From Thermohalobaculum sp039185235 (GTDB lineage: Bacteria; Pseudomonadota; Alphaproteobacteria; Rhodobacterales; Rhodobacteraceae): DNA of 18,018 nucleotides. Location: NCBI GenBank assembly GCA_039185235.1, contig JBCDAS010000046.1, positions 1-18,018 of the forward strand. The letters run 5' to 3'. The notes beneath the pieces are model-generated. The model saw only the letters and a program-made list of their open reading frames with translations, did not search any database and had not been told where the DNA came from. The translations under genes and the position numbers were made by a program. Shown piece by piece: positions 6,584 through 14,646 of the stretch (position 1 is the stretch's first letter; every line of letters starts with the position of its first letter).

Positions 6584-7690
6584 ATGGATTTGGCTCGACT
6601 TCGATGGACCTCTTGGATTGTGGCTCTGGGTTTGATCGCAGCTCCCCAAGCCGCTCAGGCGCAGCAACAAGCCCCGAAACCTGCCGTGACAACGATTACC
6701 GCAGCGCTCGAGGATGTTGCCAACCGCTGGAGCTACACGGGCCGGATCGAGGCGGCGCAGCAGATCGAGCTGCGCGCGCGGGTCTCAGGCTTCATTGAGA
6801 AGATCGGCTTTACCGAAGGCGGTCCGGTCGCTGCTGGCGATATCCTCTTCCAGATTGAGCAAGACGCCTATGAAGCGCAGATCACCCGGATCGAAGGTCA
6901 GATCAAATCGGCCGAGGCGGAGAAGACGCTCGCGGATATCGAGGTGGATCGCCAGCGCAAGCTGTTCAGCACCGAAACGGTCGCCGAGAGTGTCGTCCAA
7001 CGGGCTGAGGCCGAACAGGGCAAGGTTGAAGGTCAAATTCTGGAACTGCAAGGCAGCTTGCGCGATGCTGAGCTCGATCTCTCGTATACCAGCGTTGCGG
7101 CACCCTTTGATGGTCTTGTTGGGTTCTCCGAATACGATGTCGGCGCCTTTGTCGGGCCCGATAGCGGGCCATTGCTGCAGCTCTCGAGCATTGATCCGAT
7201 CTATGCGGTTTTCCCCGTCTCCGAGGCCGAATATCTCGACTGGCGCGCATCAAGTCCTCAAGGACGAGGCAAGGTAGAGGCGTCGCTGACCCTTTCAAAC
7301 GGGTCTGAATATGGTGAACCCGGTCGGCCAGAGGTTGTCGATACCTCGGTGCAGGAGGGGACGGACACGATCCTGATCCGCGCGGTTTTTGCCAATCCTG
7401 ATGGCGCGCTTCTGCCGGGGCAGTTGGTCGAGGTTAATCTCAACTTGGCCGCGGATGAGAAGTCGCTCACCATCCCCGCCCGCGCATTGCAGCGCGACCA
7501 AGCGGGCTATTTCGTTCTGGTGGTCGAAGACGGAAAAGTCGCGCGGAAGAATGTCGAGACCGGTCAGTTGACAGGCGGCAAGATGGTGATCACCGAGGGC
7601 CTCGGAGAGGGCGATGAGGTGATCGTGGATGGTATTCAACGCGCCCGTCCAGGCAGTGAAGTGGATGCCCAACCTGCGGATGGGTCCTGA
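6584..7690 (+). CDS. RND efflux periplasmic adaptor (membrane fusion protein, AcrA/MexA family)
   Basis: This 368-residue adaptor links an RND permease to an outer-membrane channel. A Sec signal ends at AAQA|QQ near residue 26, with no lipobox cysteine, so it is soluble or loosely attached rather than a lipoprotein as AcrA is. In order come the first beta strand and lipoyl half (YTGRIEAAQQIELRARVSGF), a coiled-coil hairpin rich in Glu/Ala/Lys (about 95-165), the second lipoyl half (DLSYTSVAAPFDGLVGF), a beta barrel and a membrane-proximal domain (KSLTIPARALQRDQAGYFVL). GGAGG at 6573-6577, 6 bases before ATG 6584, fixes the start. The permease starts 6 bases after the stop. No TolC-like channel gene is nearby, so a channel encoded elsewhere must be shared. 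Confidence 0.93.
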   Translation: MDLARLRWTSWIVALGLIAAPQAAQAQQQAPKPAVTTITAALEDVANRWSYTGRIEAAQQIELRARVSGFIEKIGFTEGGPVAAGDILFQIEQDAYEAQITRIEGQIKSAEAEKTLADIEVDRQRKLFSTETVAESVVQRAEAEQGKVEGQILELQGSLRDAELDLSYTSVAAPFDGLVGFSEYDVGAFVGPDSGPLLQLSSIDPIYAVFPVSEAEYLDWRASSPQGRGKVEASLTLSNGSEYGEPGRPEVVDTSVQEGTDTILIRAVFANPDGALLPGQLVEVNLNLAADEKSLTIPARALQRDQAGYFVLVVEDGKVARKNVETGQLTGGKMVITEGLGEGDEVIVDGIQRARPGSEVDAQPADGS

Positions 7691-7696
7691 CCGGTC

Positions 7697-10600
7697 ATGA
7701 TCTCGCAGCTCTTTATCAAACGGCCACGCTTTGCGTTGGTCATCTCCATCGTGATCTCGCTGGCTGGCCTGATCGCCATGACCCAGCTGCCGATCGCGCA
7801 GTTCCCCGATATTGTCCCGCCTCAGGTGCAGGTGACGGCAGCCTATCCGGGCGCTGGCGCCGATGTGGTCGAGGCGACAGTCGCGCAACCCATCGAGCAA
7901 CAAGTGGTTGGTGTGAGCGATATGCTCTACATGAAATCAACCAGCGGTTCGGATGGCAGTTACAACTTGACGGTTACCTTTGCCCCGGGGACCGATCCAG
8001 ACATAAACACCGTCAATGTGCAGAACCGGGTAAGCCTGGCCGAGGCCGCTTTGCCGGAGGAGGTCATCCGCTCGGGCCTCAGCACCAAGAAAAAGTCCTC
8101 GGCTCTGCTGCAAGTGATCAGCATCACCTCGAACAATCCCGACCACGACGCGCTGTTTCTATCGAATTTCGCCACGATCAACGTGCTCGACAGTGTGAAG
8201 CGAACCCGGGGCGTCGGCGATGCGGTGATTTTCGGTGCGCAGGACTATTCGATGCGGGTCTGGCTCGATATCGATCGGATGACCAATCTCGAGATCACGC
8301 CCTCGGATGTCATCAATGCGCTGAATGCCCAGAACGTCCAGGCCGCTGTTGGACGGATTGGGGCGCAACCGATGACCACGGATCCGACCTTTCAGTTGAG
8401 TGTTCAAACCCAGGGGCGGCTGACCTCGGTCGAGGAGTTCGAGGAGATCGTGGTCCGCGCGCTGCCCGATGGCTCCTACATCTATGTCCGGGATATCGGC
8501 CGGGTCGAGCTGGGAGCGAAAACCCAAGACAGTGTCAGCCAGTTCAACGGCCAGCCGACCGCGATGATCGGCGTCTATCTGGCGCCGGGAGCCAATGCGA
8601 TCGCCACAGCCGCTGGGATCGAGGCGGCTTTGGAGCGGGTCGAGACCTCCTTCCCAGACGGCGTCTCCTGGCTGATCCCCTACGACACGGTCTCCTTTGT
8701 CGAGGCAAGTATCGAGGAGGTGGAGCATACCCTCGTCGAGGCGTTCGGCCTGGTCGTCGTCGTTGTCTTCTTCTTCCTCGGCAGTTTCCGGATGACCCTG
8801 ATCCCTCTGATCGCGGTTCCGGTCTCGCTGATCGGGGCTTTGGCGTTCATGCTGGCGCTTGGCCTTTCGCTCAACACGGTCTCGATGCTGGCGCTGGTCC
8901 TGGCCATCGGCATCGTCGTTGATGACGCGATCGTGGTGATCGAGAATGTCGAGAAAGTGATGGAGGAGAAGCCCGATCTCAGCGTCGCCGAGGCAACCAA
9001 CGAAGCGATGACTGAGATCACGGCGCCGATTGTTGCGATTACCCTGGTTCTTCTTTCGGTCTTTGTGCCCACGGCCTTTGTGCCCGGGATCACGGGGACC
9101 ATGTTCCAGCAATTCGCGGTCGCAGTGTCATTTGCGATGCTGATCTCGGCGATCAACGCGCTGACGCTGAGCCCCGCGCTTTGTGTGCTGTTGCTGCGCA
9201 AACATACGGGTCCAAAGAAGGGACCGCTCGCTTGGATCTCTCGGCGGATCGACGACACGCGTGACGGCTATGTCTTTGTGATGTCCCGGATCACGCGGCG
9301 CGCGATTTTGGGCTTGGGCCTGTTAGGGATTGCGATGTTTGGCGCGGGCGCGCTCTTCAAAGCCGCCCCTTCGGGCTTTCTGCCGGTCGAGGATCAGGGC
9401 GCCTATTTCGTCGAGGTTGTGTTGCCAGATGGCTCCTCGGTCAATCGCACGAACGAGGTGATGGGCCAGGTCTATGAGGTCCTCAAAGACGCCCCCGGAG
9501 TTGCCAATGTGCTGACCACGACCGGCTTTAGCTTTGTCGATGGGCTTGCCAAGTCAAACGGTGGTTTCGCGATCGCCATGATGAAACCCTTCGAAGAGCG
9601 CTTGTCGGAAGCGGATTCGGTTGATGCCTCTATCGCCCATGCCCGGCAGAGCTTTGCCGCGATCCGGGCGGGGATAGCGATTCCGTTCAACCTGCCGCCA
9701 ATCATCGGTCTTGGCACTGGGGCGGGCTTTGAATACCAGTTGCTCGACCTGCAAGGCGGCGATCCCGTGGATCTGGGGGCGACCGCTTTCGGTCTGGTCG
9801 GTGCGGCCAATCAAAATGAGCAGATCACCGGCGCCTATACGACTTTCACCGCGACAACACCGCAGCTCTATCTCGATTTGGACCGCAAGCGATTGCAGAC
9901 GCTGGGTGTCGAGGTGGGGGATCTCTTCCTCGCCATGCAGACGGCACTGGGTGGGTACTATGTGAACGACATGAACCTGTTTGGCCGGACCTGGCAGGTG
10001 AACTTGCAAGCCGAAGAGGTCTATCGCGACCAGGTGGAGGACATCGCGCGGATTCATGTCCGCAATTCGGATGGCGAGATGGTGCCGGTCAGCGCCGTGG
10101 CCGATGTGGACCTGATCCTCGGGCCGCAATCGCTGATCCGCTACAATAACTATCGAAGCGTAACGATCGCGGGTGGACCGCCGCCTGGGGTTTCTTCGGG
10201 CCAAGCGATTGCCGCGATGGAGGCCGTGTCAGAGGCCACTCTGCCGGATGGCTATAGCTATGAATGGACGGGGACGGCCCAGCAGGAGATCGAAGCCGCC
10301 GGCAAAACCACCCTCGTCTTGGCCTTGGCCGTTCTGTTCGCCTATCTCTTTCTGGTAGCACTCTACGAGAGTTGGTCGATCCCGATCGCTGTGCTTCTGT
10401 CGGTCAGTTTCGCCGTCGCGGGAGCATTGGCGGGACTGATCGCGGCCGGTTTGGAGAACAACATTTACGCCCAGATCGGCCTCGTTGTTCTGATCGCGCT
10501 CGCTGCGAAGAACGCCATCCTGATCGTCGAGTTTGCGATGGAGCGGCGTCAGAATGGGATGAGCATCCTTGACGCCGCGATTGACGGTGCCCGCGCCCGC

Positions 10601-10831
10601 TTCAGGGCGGTGATGATGACCAGTTTTGCCTTCATCGCGGGCCTCTATCCGCTCGTCACTGCTGATGGGGCGTCTATGCTGGCCCGCCAGGGGGTAGGTA
10701 CCCCTGTGTTCTGGGGCATGATCGCCTCAGCACTTGTCGGCGTCTTTGTGATCCCGGCGCTCTACGTCATCGCCCAATGGTCGCGCGAACATGTCCATCG
10801 GTGGCTGGGTGCGAGCGAGCCGGAGCACTGA
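7697..10831 (+). CDS. RND multidrug efflux permease (AcrB/MexB, HAE1 family)
   Basis: This 1044-residue inner-membrane proton/drug antiporter is close in size to AcrB (1049 aa). It starts with MISQLFIKRPRFALVISIVI (first transmembrane helix), followed by the family segment QLPIAQFPDIVPPQVQV. The proton-relay residues are present: D409-D410 in GIVVDDAIVVIENVE, equivalent to AcrB D407/D408, and K938 in AKNAILIVEFAME, equivalent to K940. The periplasmic porter domains occupy roughly 40-330 and 560-860, and the two transmembrane blocks lie at about 335-545 and 865-1030. The frame is intact. It forms a two-gene operon with the adaptor upstream. Substrates cannot be read from sequence. No TetR-type repressor is adjacent; the two-component system starting about 1 kb downstream on the same strand is a candidate controller. 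Confidence 0.96.
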   Translation: MISQLFIKRPRFALVISIVISLAGLIAMTQLPIAQFPDIVPPQVQVTAAYPGAGADVVEATVAQPIEQQVVGVSDMLYMKSTSGSDGSYNLTVTFAPGTDPDINTVNVQNRVSLAEAALPEEVIRSGLSTKKKSSALLQVISITSNNPDHDALFLSNFATINVLDSVKRTRGVGDAVIFGAQDYSMRVWLDIDRMTNLEITPSDVINALNAQNVQAAVGRIGAQPMTTDPTFQLSVQTQGRLTSVEEFEEIVVRALPDGSYIYVRDIGRVELGAKTQDSVSQFNGQPTAMIGVYLAPGANAIATAAGIEAALERVETSFPDGVSWLIPYDTVSFVEASIEEVEHTLVEAFGLVVVVVFFFLGSFRMTLIPLIAVPVSLIGALAFMLALGLSLNTVSMLALVLAIGIVVDDAIVVIENVEKVMEEKPDLSVAEATNEAMTEITAPIVAITLVLLSVFVPTAFVPGITGTMFQQFAVAVSFAMLISAINALTLSPALCVLLLRKHTGPKKGPLAWISRRIDDTRDGYVFVMSRITRRAILGLGLLGIAMFGAGALFKAAPSGFLPVEDQGAYFVEVVLPDGSSVNRTNEVMGQVYEVLKDAPGVANVLTTTGFSFVDGLAKSNGGFAIAMMKPFEERLSEADSVDASIAHARQSFAAIRAGIAIPFNLPPIIGLGTGAGFEYQLLDLQGGDPVDLGATAFGLVGAANQNEQITGAYTTFTATTPQLYLDLDRKRLQTLGVEVGDLFLAMQTALGGYYVNDMNLFGRTWQVNLQAEEVYRDQVEDIARIHVRNSDGEMVPVSAVADVDLILGPQSLIRYNNYRSVTIAGGPPPGVSSGQAIAAMEAVSEATLPDGYSYEWTGTAQQEIEAAGKTTLVLALAVLFAYLFLVALYESWSIPIAVLLSVSFAVAGALAGLIAAGLENNIYAQIGLVVLIALAAKNAILIVEFAMERRQNGMSILDAAIDGARARFRAVMMTSFAFIAGLYPLVTADGASMLARQGVGTPVFWGMIASALVGVFVIPALYVIAQWSREHVHRWLGASEPEH

Positions 10832-10850
10832 GGCCGCATCTGAGACGATC

Positions 10851-10882
10851 GGAACTTTCCGGCAGCAGACTGAAAGGTTTCC
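10851..10882 (+). other. Imperfect stem-loop between the RND operon and the signalling operon
   Basis: GGAACTTTC at 10851-10859 can pair with GAAAG (10872-10876) and TTCC (10879-10882) across a two-base bulge, making a nine-pair stem with a 12-base loop. A nested CGGAA-CT-TTCCG palindrome covers 10850-10861. It starts about 20 bases after the permease stop and ends 18 bases before the first possible ATG downstream. There is no T run, so it may act as a weak terminator, a processing site or an operator. Confidence 0.3.
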
Positions 10883-10912
10883 CCTTATAGAATAGGTTCT
10901 ATGAGGGTCGAA

Positions 10913-11833
10913 ATGAACAGATTTATTCAGATCATCTGCTTGATTTTGCTGGTTGGGTCGACGCACTCGCAACCCTCAGCCCAAACTGTTTGCGACCCGC
11001 CGTTAAAGTCCTTTCGCGACCTGGCAGAGCACTTGGAGACGCTGGATCTCTTGGACGGATCCACTGTGCTGCATACCGAGCTTTTGATCCGGGAGGAGCG
11101 GCCCTGCCGGGGGGCTTGGGTTCTCGATGTCTTGACGGTCGATGGGGATGTCCAAGTTCTGCTGCTCGATGCTCAGACCTTCACGATCTTCACGCAAATG
11201 CCCGCTGATCTGCGTGATCCGGATGCGGGCTCTGGCGAGCCGGCCTGGGTGGATGATGAGATCCTGCCTGCCAGGATCCGGATCATAGGCACAGCAGGCC
11301 CGGATATTCTGGAGGGCAGCTGGTCCGATGATATCAGCACCGGCAATGCGGGCCGCGACGTCTTCAAAGCCACTCCGGGCTCCGACATCATCACCGATTT
11401 CGATCCCAGCCAAGACGTGCTGTCGCTGGTGAACTTCTCCTTTGACAGCTATGGCTTGGGCACGCTCCAGGACGTCGGAGATGTTGGTGCTGCAGTTGGG
11501 CAGTACATGATTGAGGGGAAGCAAGCCGCTGGCATCGACCTGGATGGGGAGGCTGGCGACTGGACGGTTTTCCTGATCGGTGTGGCGCCAGAAGAGCTTT
11601 CCGAAAAGAACATCGTGTTCACCGGGACAGAAGACCTCATCGTCCCGGTCCTGCCGCGGGTCATGGCCGAGCGACGGGTCACAACAAATCAAGGCAGTAA
11701 GATCCTGCTGCCAAGCTATTCCCTGGACGACGCGCCCGCTGAACCGGTTCTCGTCGAGGGATCGGAGGACGCATTGCGGGCGATCCGCCGCATTTTTGGT
11801 TTCAACGACAGCGAAAGGAGGCAAGCCGAATGA
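10913..11833 (+). CDS. Secreted PepSY-like protein with an RTX/serralysin-type calcium-binding segment
   Basis: This encodes a 306-residue exported protein. A Sec signal covers about 1-23 (hydrophobic IIQICLILLV-like core, PSAQ cleavage zone). Residues about 30-95 resemble a PepSY domain (TELLIREERPCRGAWVLDVL, then DVQVLLLDAQTF). Residues about 124-170 read as RTX-like turns, IIGTAGPDILEG and GNAGRDVFKATPGSDIITDF, and end as the serralysin C-terminal repeats do (DFDPSQDVLSL). The rest is unassigned. C27 and C65 could form a disulfide. ATG 10913 is preferred over ATG 10901 because GAGGG lies 5 bases before it. The stop overlaps the response regulator start (ATGA at 11830-11833), so it is translationally coupled to a two-component system. 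PepSY proteins often sit beside PhoP/PhoQ-like pairs; the RTX segment suggests calcium responsiveness, which is inference. Confidence 0.75.
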   Translation: MNRFIQIICLILLVGSTHSQPSAQTVCDPPLKSFRDLAEHLETLDLLDGSTVLHTELLIREERPCRGAWVLDVLTVDGDVQVLLLDAQTFTIFTQMPADLRDPDAGSGEPAWVDDEILPARIRIIGTAGPDILEGSWSDDISTGNAGRDVFKATPGSDIITDFDPSQDVLSLVNFSFDSYGLGTLQDVGDVGAAVGQYMIEGKQAAGIDLDGEAGDWTVFLIGVAPEELSEKNIVFTGTEDLIVPVLPRVMAERRVTTNQGSKILLPSYSLDDAPAEPVLVEGSEDALRAIRRIFGFNDSERRQAE

Positions 11834-12483
11834 GACTGCTACTTGTCGAAGATGACCCTGATTTGGTTCCGAAACTCGTAGACCGCCTGTCCGAGGCAGG
11901 CTTTGTCGTCGACAAGGCCGGGGATGGGGAGACAGGGCAATACATGGCAGAGACGGGCAGTTACTCTGCCATCGTTTTGGACATCGGCCTGCCGGTCCGC
12001 GACGGCTTGAGCGTGTTGGAGAACCTGCGCTCGAATGGTCGGGACACGCCTACGCTGCTGCTGACTGCCCGAGATGGGTGGCGCGACAAGGTACGTGGCT
12101 TGCGGTTGGGGGCGGATGACTACCTCGCCAAACCGTTTGAAAGTGAGGAACTCCTTGCCCGGTTGGAGGCGCTGATCCGCCGCGCCCATGGGCAAAGTGA
12201 GCCGACGCTCAAGGTTGGACCTTTGGAGATCGATGTGAGCGCGCGCATCGTGCTGCGCGACGGAGAAGGGATCCATGTCACAGCGAATGAGTACCGGGCG
12301 CTCAGCTTCCTGGCGATCAACCGTGGCCGGGTTGTCACGAAGATCGAATTGGCCGAGCAGATATGGCAGCAAGAAACGGACCGAGAGCTTAATGCCATCG
12401 AGGTGACCATCGCTCGGCTGCGCAAAAAGATCGGAGCGGATGTGATCGAGACCAAACGCGGACATGGATATGTCATCACCTAG
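11830..12483 (+). CDS. OmpR/PhoB-family response regulator
   Basis: This encodes a 217-residue DNA-binding response regulator. The receiver domain (1-115) has the acidic pocket E7-D8-D9, the phospho-acceptor D51 (IVLDIGLP), T79 (LLLTARD) and K101 (DDYLAKPF). A winged-helix effector domain (about 125-217) ends with the recognition helix and wing pattern NAIEVTIARLRKKIGADVIE and TKRGHGYVIT. Its start codon overlaps the stop of the secreted PepSY/RTX gene by four bases, and its 3' end overlaps the sensor kinase gene by 20 bases, so the three form one operon. The receiver and wing sequences look PhoP-like. Targets are unknown; its own operon and the RND genes upstream are plausible. Confidence 0.96.
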   Translation: MRLLLVEDDPDLVPKLVDRLSEAGFVVDKAGDGETGQYMAETGSYSAIVLDIGLPVRDGLSVLENLRSNGRDTPTLLLTARDGWRDKVRGLRLGADDYLAKPFESEELLARLEALIRRAHGQSEPTLKVGPLEIDVSARIVLRDGEGIHVTANEYRALSFLAINRGRVVTKIELAEQIWQQETDRELNAIEVTIARLRKKIGADVIETKRGHGYVIT

Positions 12484-13831
12484 CAGGTCAAAGGGTCGGG
12501 CGCGCTCGATCTTGACGAACCTGCTTATTTTGGCAGTCATTTGGTGTTCGTTGAGTATCGGAGTTGCAGCCGTCGTTTTGATCGAGCTCTTCCGCGATCA
12601 CATCACCGAGCAAGTGCGCGTCGAGTTAAACAGCCAATTGGTCCAGTTGATTGCGGTGACCGAGCGGACCCAATCCGGGGATGTCCGGTTGCGGGTTGAA
12701 CTGGCCGATCCGAGATTTGCACGACCCCTCTCCAATTGGGCCTGGCAGATCCGGCGCGGGGAGACAGTGCTGCTGCAATCTGCATCCCTGGGACCTCTGA
12801 GCCCGGGTCCGCCACCGCTTCTAGAGGCGCCCAGTGGCGATTTGGGCGAGTTCCAGGGCCCTCTGGGTCATCAACTCACAGGATTGTCCCGAGAGGTTGC
12901 GCCACGCTTCTCGCCTGAGCGGCTGACCTTTGCCATCGCTCGGCCCGTGGACGAGATCGCCGATGTGCTCTCTCGGTTCCGCAACATCGTGATCGTTGTC
13001 CTCGCAATCCTGGGCATTGGACAGGTGGCGACTGCGTTTTCCTTGATGCGAACTGGGCTGACGCCGCTCAAAACCTTCACGGATTGGGTGGCTGCGATCC
13101 GGCACGGTGCCAACGAGCGGCCCGAGACCGAATGGCCGCGCGAGATCGCACCGGTTGCCGAGGAAATCGAAGCGTTGGAGGGCCATGTCGATCGCCTCGT
13201 CACCCGTGCGCGGGGTCAGGCGGCGGATCTGGCCCATTCGATCAAAACACCGCTGACCGTATTGCGCCAAATCGGCGACGCGCTGCCCGAGGCAGAAGCC
13301 GCCCAGGTTCATCGCCAGAACGACCGGATCGAGGCGGCGTTAGGGCGGCATCTCGCCCGGGTGCGTTCTAGCGGCCGTGGATATGCGTTGGTCTCGGTGG
13401 CTGAGGTCGTCGCTGATCTACGCCTGGCGTTGGAGAAGACGATGGAGATGCGCCAGCTCTCCCTGGTCAGCGCGGTCCCGAAAACTGCCGCCCTGCGCTG
13501 TGACGAAAACGACCTCTATGAGATAATCGGCAATGTGCTGGACAATGCGTGCAAATGGGCCAAAGCGCGGATTTCCGTCGGGGTGGAGCGCAATGATGTC
13601 CAGTTCTCGATCCTGGTCGAGGATGACGGGCCAGGCGTTGCGCCCGACCAACTGACCAGCATCCTCGAGCGGGGCACACGTTTGGACGAGGCGCGGCCGG
13701 GGCATGGTCTCGGGCTCTCGATTGTCCGCGAGCTGGTTGAGCTTTACTCGGGCAGTCTGGAACTCGGAGTTTCAGATCTCGGCGGTCTTCTGGTCAGGGT
13801 TAACTTTCCAAGCGACCAGCCTGCCAATTGA
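12464..13831 (+). CDS. PhoQ-like membrane sensor histidine kinase
   Basis: This encodes a 455-residue sensor kinase. TM1 is at about 17-42 and TM2 at about 174-195. They enclose a periplasmic sensor domain of about 130 residues with the WAWQIRRGETVLLQS segment common in alphaproteobacterial PhoQ-like kinases. A HAMP-like linker follows, then the H-box with phospho-acceptor H258 (DLAHSIKTPLTVL), the N-box (IIGNVLDNACKWAK), G1 (VEDDGPGV) and G2 (RPGHGLGLSIV). All catalytic boxes are intact. ATG 12464 overlaps the regulator gene by 20 bases; ATG 12470 is an alternative two codons in, and neither has a strong ribosome binding site, so coupled translation is likely. The stimulus is unknown; the secreted PepSY/RTX protein two genes upstream is a natural candidate partner. 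The operon ends at the terminator 156 bases downstream. Confidence 0.95.
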   Translation: MDMSSPSRSKGRARSILTNLLILAVIWCSLSIGVAAVVLIELFRDHITEQVRVELNSQLVQLIAVTERTQSGDVRLRVELADPRFARPLSNWAWQIRRGETVLLQSASLGPLSPGPPPLLEAPSGDLGEFQGPLGHQLTGLSREVAPRFSPERLTFAIARPVDEIADVLSRFRNIVIVVLAILGIGQVATAFSLMRTGLTPLKTFTDWVAAIRHGANERPETEWPREIAPVAEEIEALEGHVDRLVTRARGQAADLAHSIKTPLTVLRQIGDALPEAEAAQVHRQNDRIEAALGRHLARVRSSGRGYALVSVAEVVADLRLALEKTMEMRQLSLVSAVPKTAALRCDENDLYEIIGNVLDNACKWAKARISVGVERNDVQFSILVEDDGPGVAPDQLTSILERGTRLDEARPGHGLGLSIVRELVELYSGSLELGVSDLGGLLVRVNFPSDQPAN

Positions 13832-13834
13832 TCG

Positions 13835-13916
13835 TTGCCGGGTGCCGCCACGGACGGAAGACTGGCAGGAGGTTGAGCGTTGCGCCTTACCCTCTGTCTC
13901 ACGGGACACCCGGCAA
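13835..13916. repeat. Perfect 10-bp inverted repeat with a 62-base spacer
   Basis: TTGCCGGGTG at 13835-13844 is matched by CACCCGGCAA at 13907-13916, immediately after the kinase stop. A GC-rich 10-bp match is stronger than expected for such a short gap, but the loop is long. It may fold into an extended 3' structure that precedes the terminator, or be chance. Confidence 0.3.
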
Positions 13917-13987
13917 GCCACCTGCTCGCCCCGTAGAGACCAAACACCACCGAGGCTTGCTGTTTGCTGTCGGCTATGAGCAAACTT

Positions 13988-14018
13988 GGATCTGATTGAA
14001 GCAGCCAGATCCGTTTTT
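13988..14018 (+). terminator. Intrinsic terminator of the PepSY/RTX-regulator-kinase operon
   Basis: A perfect seven-pair stem, GGATCTG (13988-13994) with CAGATCC (14006-14012), encloses an 11-base loop and is followed by one G and five T residues (14014-14018). It lies 156 bases after the kinase stop and just before the convergent SYLF gene ends at 14022. The opposite strand lacks a comparable T run after the stem, so it mainly serves the plus strand. Confidence 0.75.
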
Positions 14019-14021
14019 GCT

Positions 14022-14576
14022 CTAGCGTTCGATCCGTGTAATTTTCGACCCTTGGATGCCGCCGCCGGCCATCAGACCTTCCTGGCCAAAGAACACCACT
14101 GCGATGTCGCCCTGCAGATCATTGGTGCCGAGGGAGCCGGACCACCCCTGGTCACCTCCAACCAAGGTCGGCCCGGTGCCGACTTCGAAACCTTTGGTCT
14201 CGCGGACATGATCCACTGCGTCTTGGTTTAAGAAAAACATCGCATAGCCAAAGGTTTGCCCGCCGAATTGCAGCCCGAAGGAGGCGGCTGCGATGCTGAA
14301 ATACCCCTTTGTCTCTCCGCCGACTCTAAGAGCACCCTCGCCATACTGGCCACCGACGATCAGGCCGCCCTTGATGATTTCCGGGAAGATCAACATGGCC
14401 ACCGACTTCGCGGCGAGATCTTTCGCCTGCGGCTCAGCCGCGTAGAGCTGCTCGATCGCGGCATCGACTTTCTGGTCAATCTCGGCGCCAGATTCGGCCT
14501 GCGCTCCAGTGGTTTGGATCATGAGCGCCGAGACGGCGAATGCCACCAATGCGCGGCGGGAGAGTGAGAGTGCCAT
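14022..14576 (-). CDS. Exported SYLF/YSC84-type lipid-binding-domain protein
   Basis: This encodes 184 residues with a Sec signal (SRRALVAFAVSALMIQ core; GAQA|ES cleavage near residue 27). The mature part is the SYLF (Ysc84) fold. It shows an alpha-helical lead (IDQKVDAAIEQLYAAEPQAK), then KSVAMLIFPEIIKGGLIVGG and YGEGALRVGG, a glycine-rich beta segment (AASFGLQFGGQTFGYAMFFL), and a conserved end (GDIAVVFFGQEGLMAGGGIQ). Bacterial members are periplasmic or envelope proteins of unclear role, while eukaryotic SYLF domains bind phosphoinositides. AGGGA lies about 8 bases upstream of the ATG on the minus strand. It starts 70 bases after ureG on the same strand and could be read through from the urease operon, although a functional link is not evident. 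Confidence 0.88.
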   Translation of the reverse strand: MALSLSRRALVAFAVSALMIQTTGAQAESGAEIDQKVDAAIEQLYAAEPQAKDLAAKSVAMLIFPEIIKGGLIVGGQYGEGALRVGGETKGYFSIAAASFGLQFGGQTFGYAMFFLNQDAVDHVRETKGFEVGTGPTLVGGDQGWSGSLGTNDLQGDIAVVFFGQEGLMAGGGIQGSKITRIER

Positions 14577-14646
14577 GAGTTTCGTCCCTGAGAAGTTTTT
14601 GTGCCGCGAGACTATCAGATCACTCAGCCAGGTGAACCCTTGGCAT

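Noticed and set aside
8159..9112. 317-codon minus-strand frame opposite the RND permease
   Set aside because: Its composition (Asp/Arg/His-rich) is the antisense reading of codon-biased GC-rich coding sequence, and the plus-strand gene is unmistakable.
10901..10912. ATG 10901 as start of the PepSY/RTX gene
   Set aside because: The GAGGG that best serves as ribosome binding site lies after it and is correctly spaced for ATG 10913.
11003..11824. 273-codon minus-strand frame opposite the PepSY/RTX gene
   Set aside because: The plus-strand frame has a signal peptide, recognisable domains and coupled translation; the minus frame has none of these.
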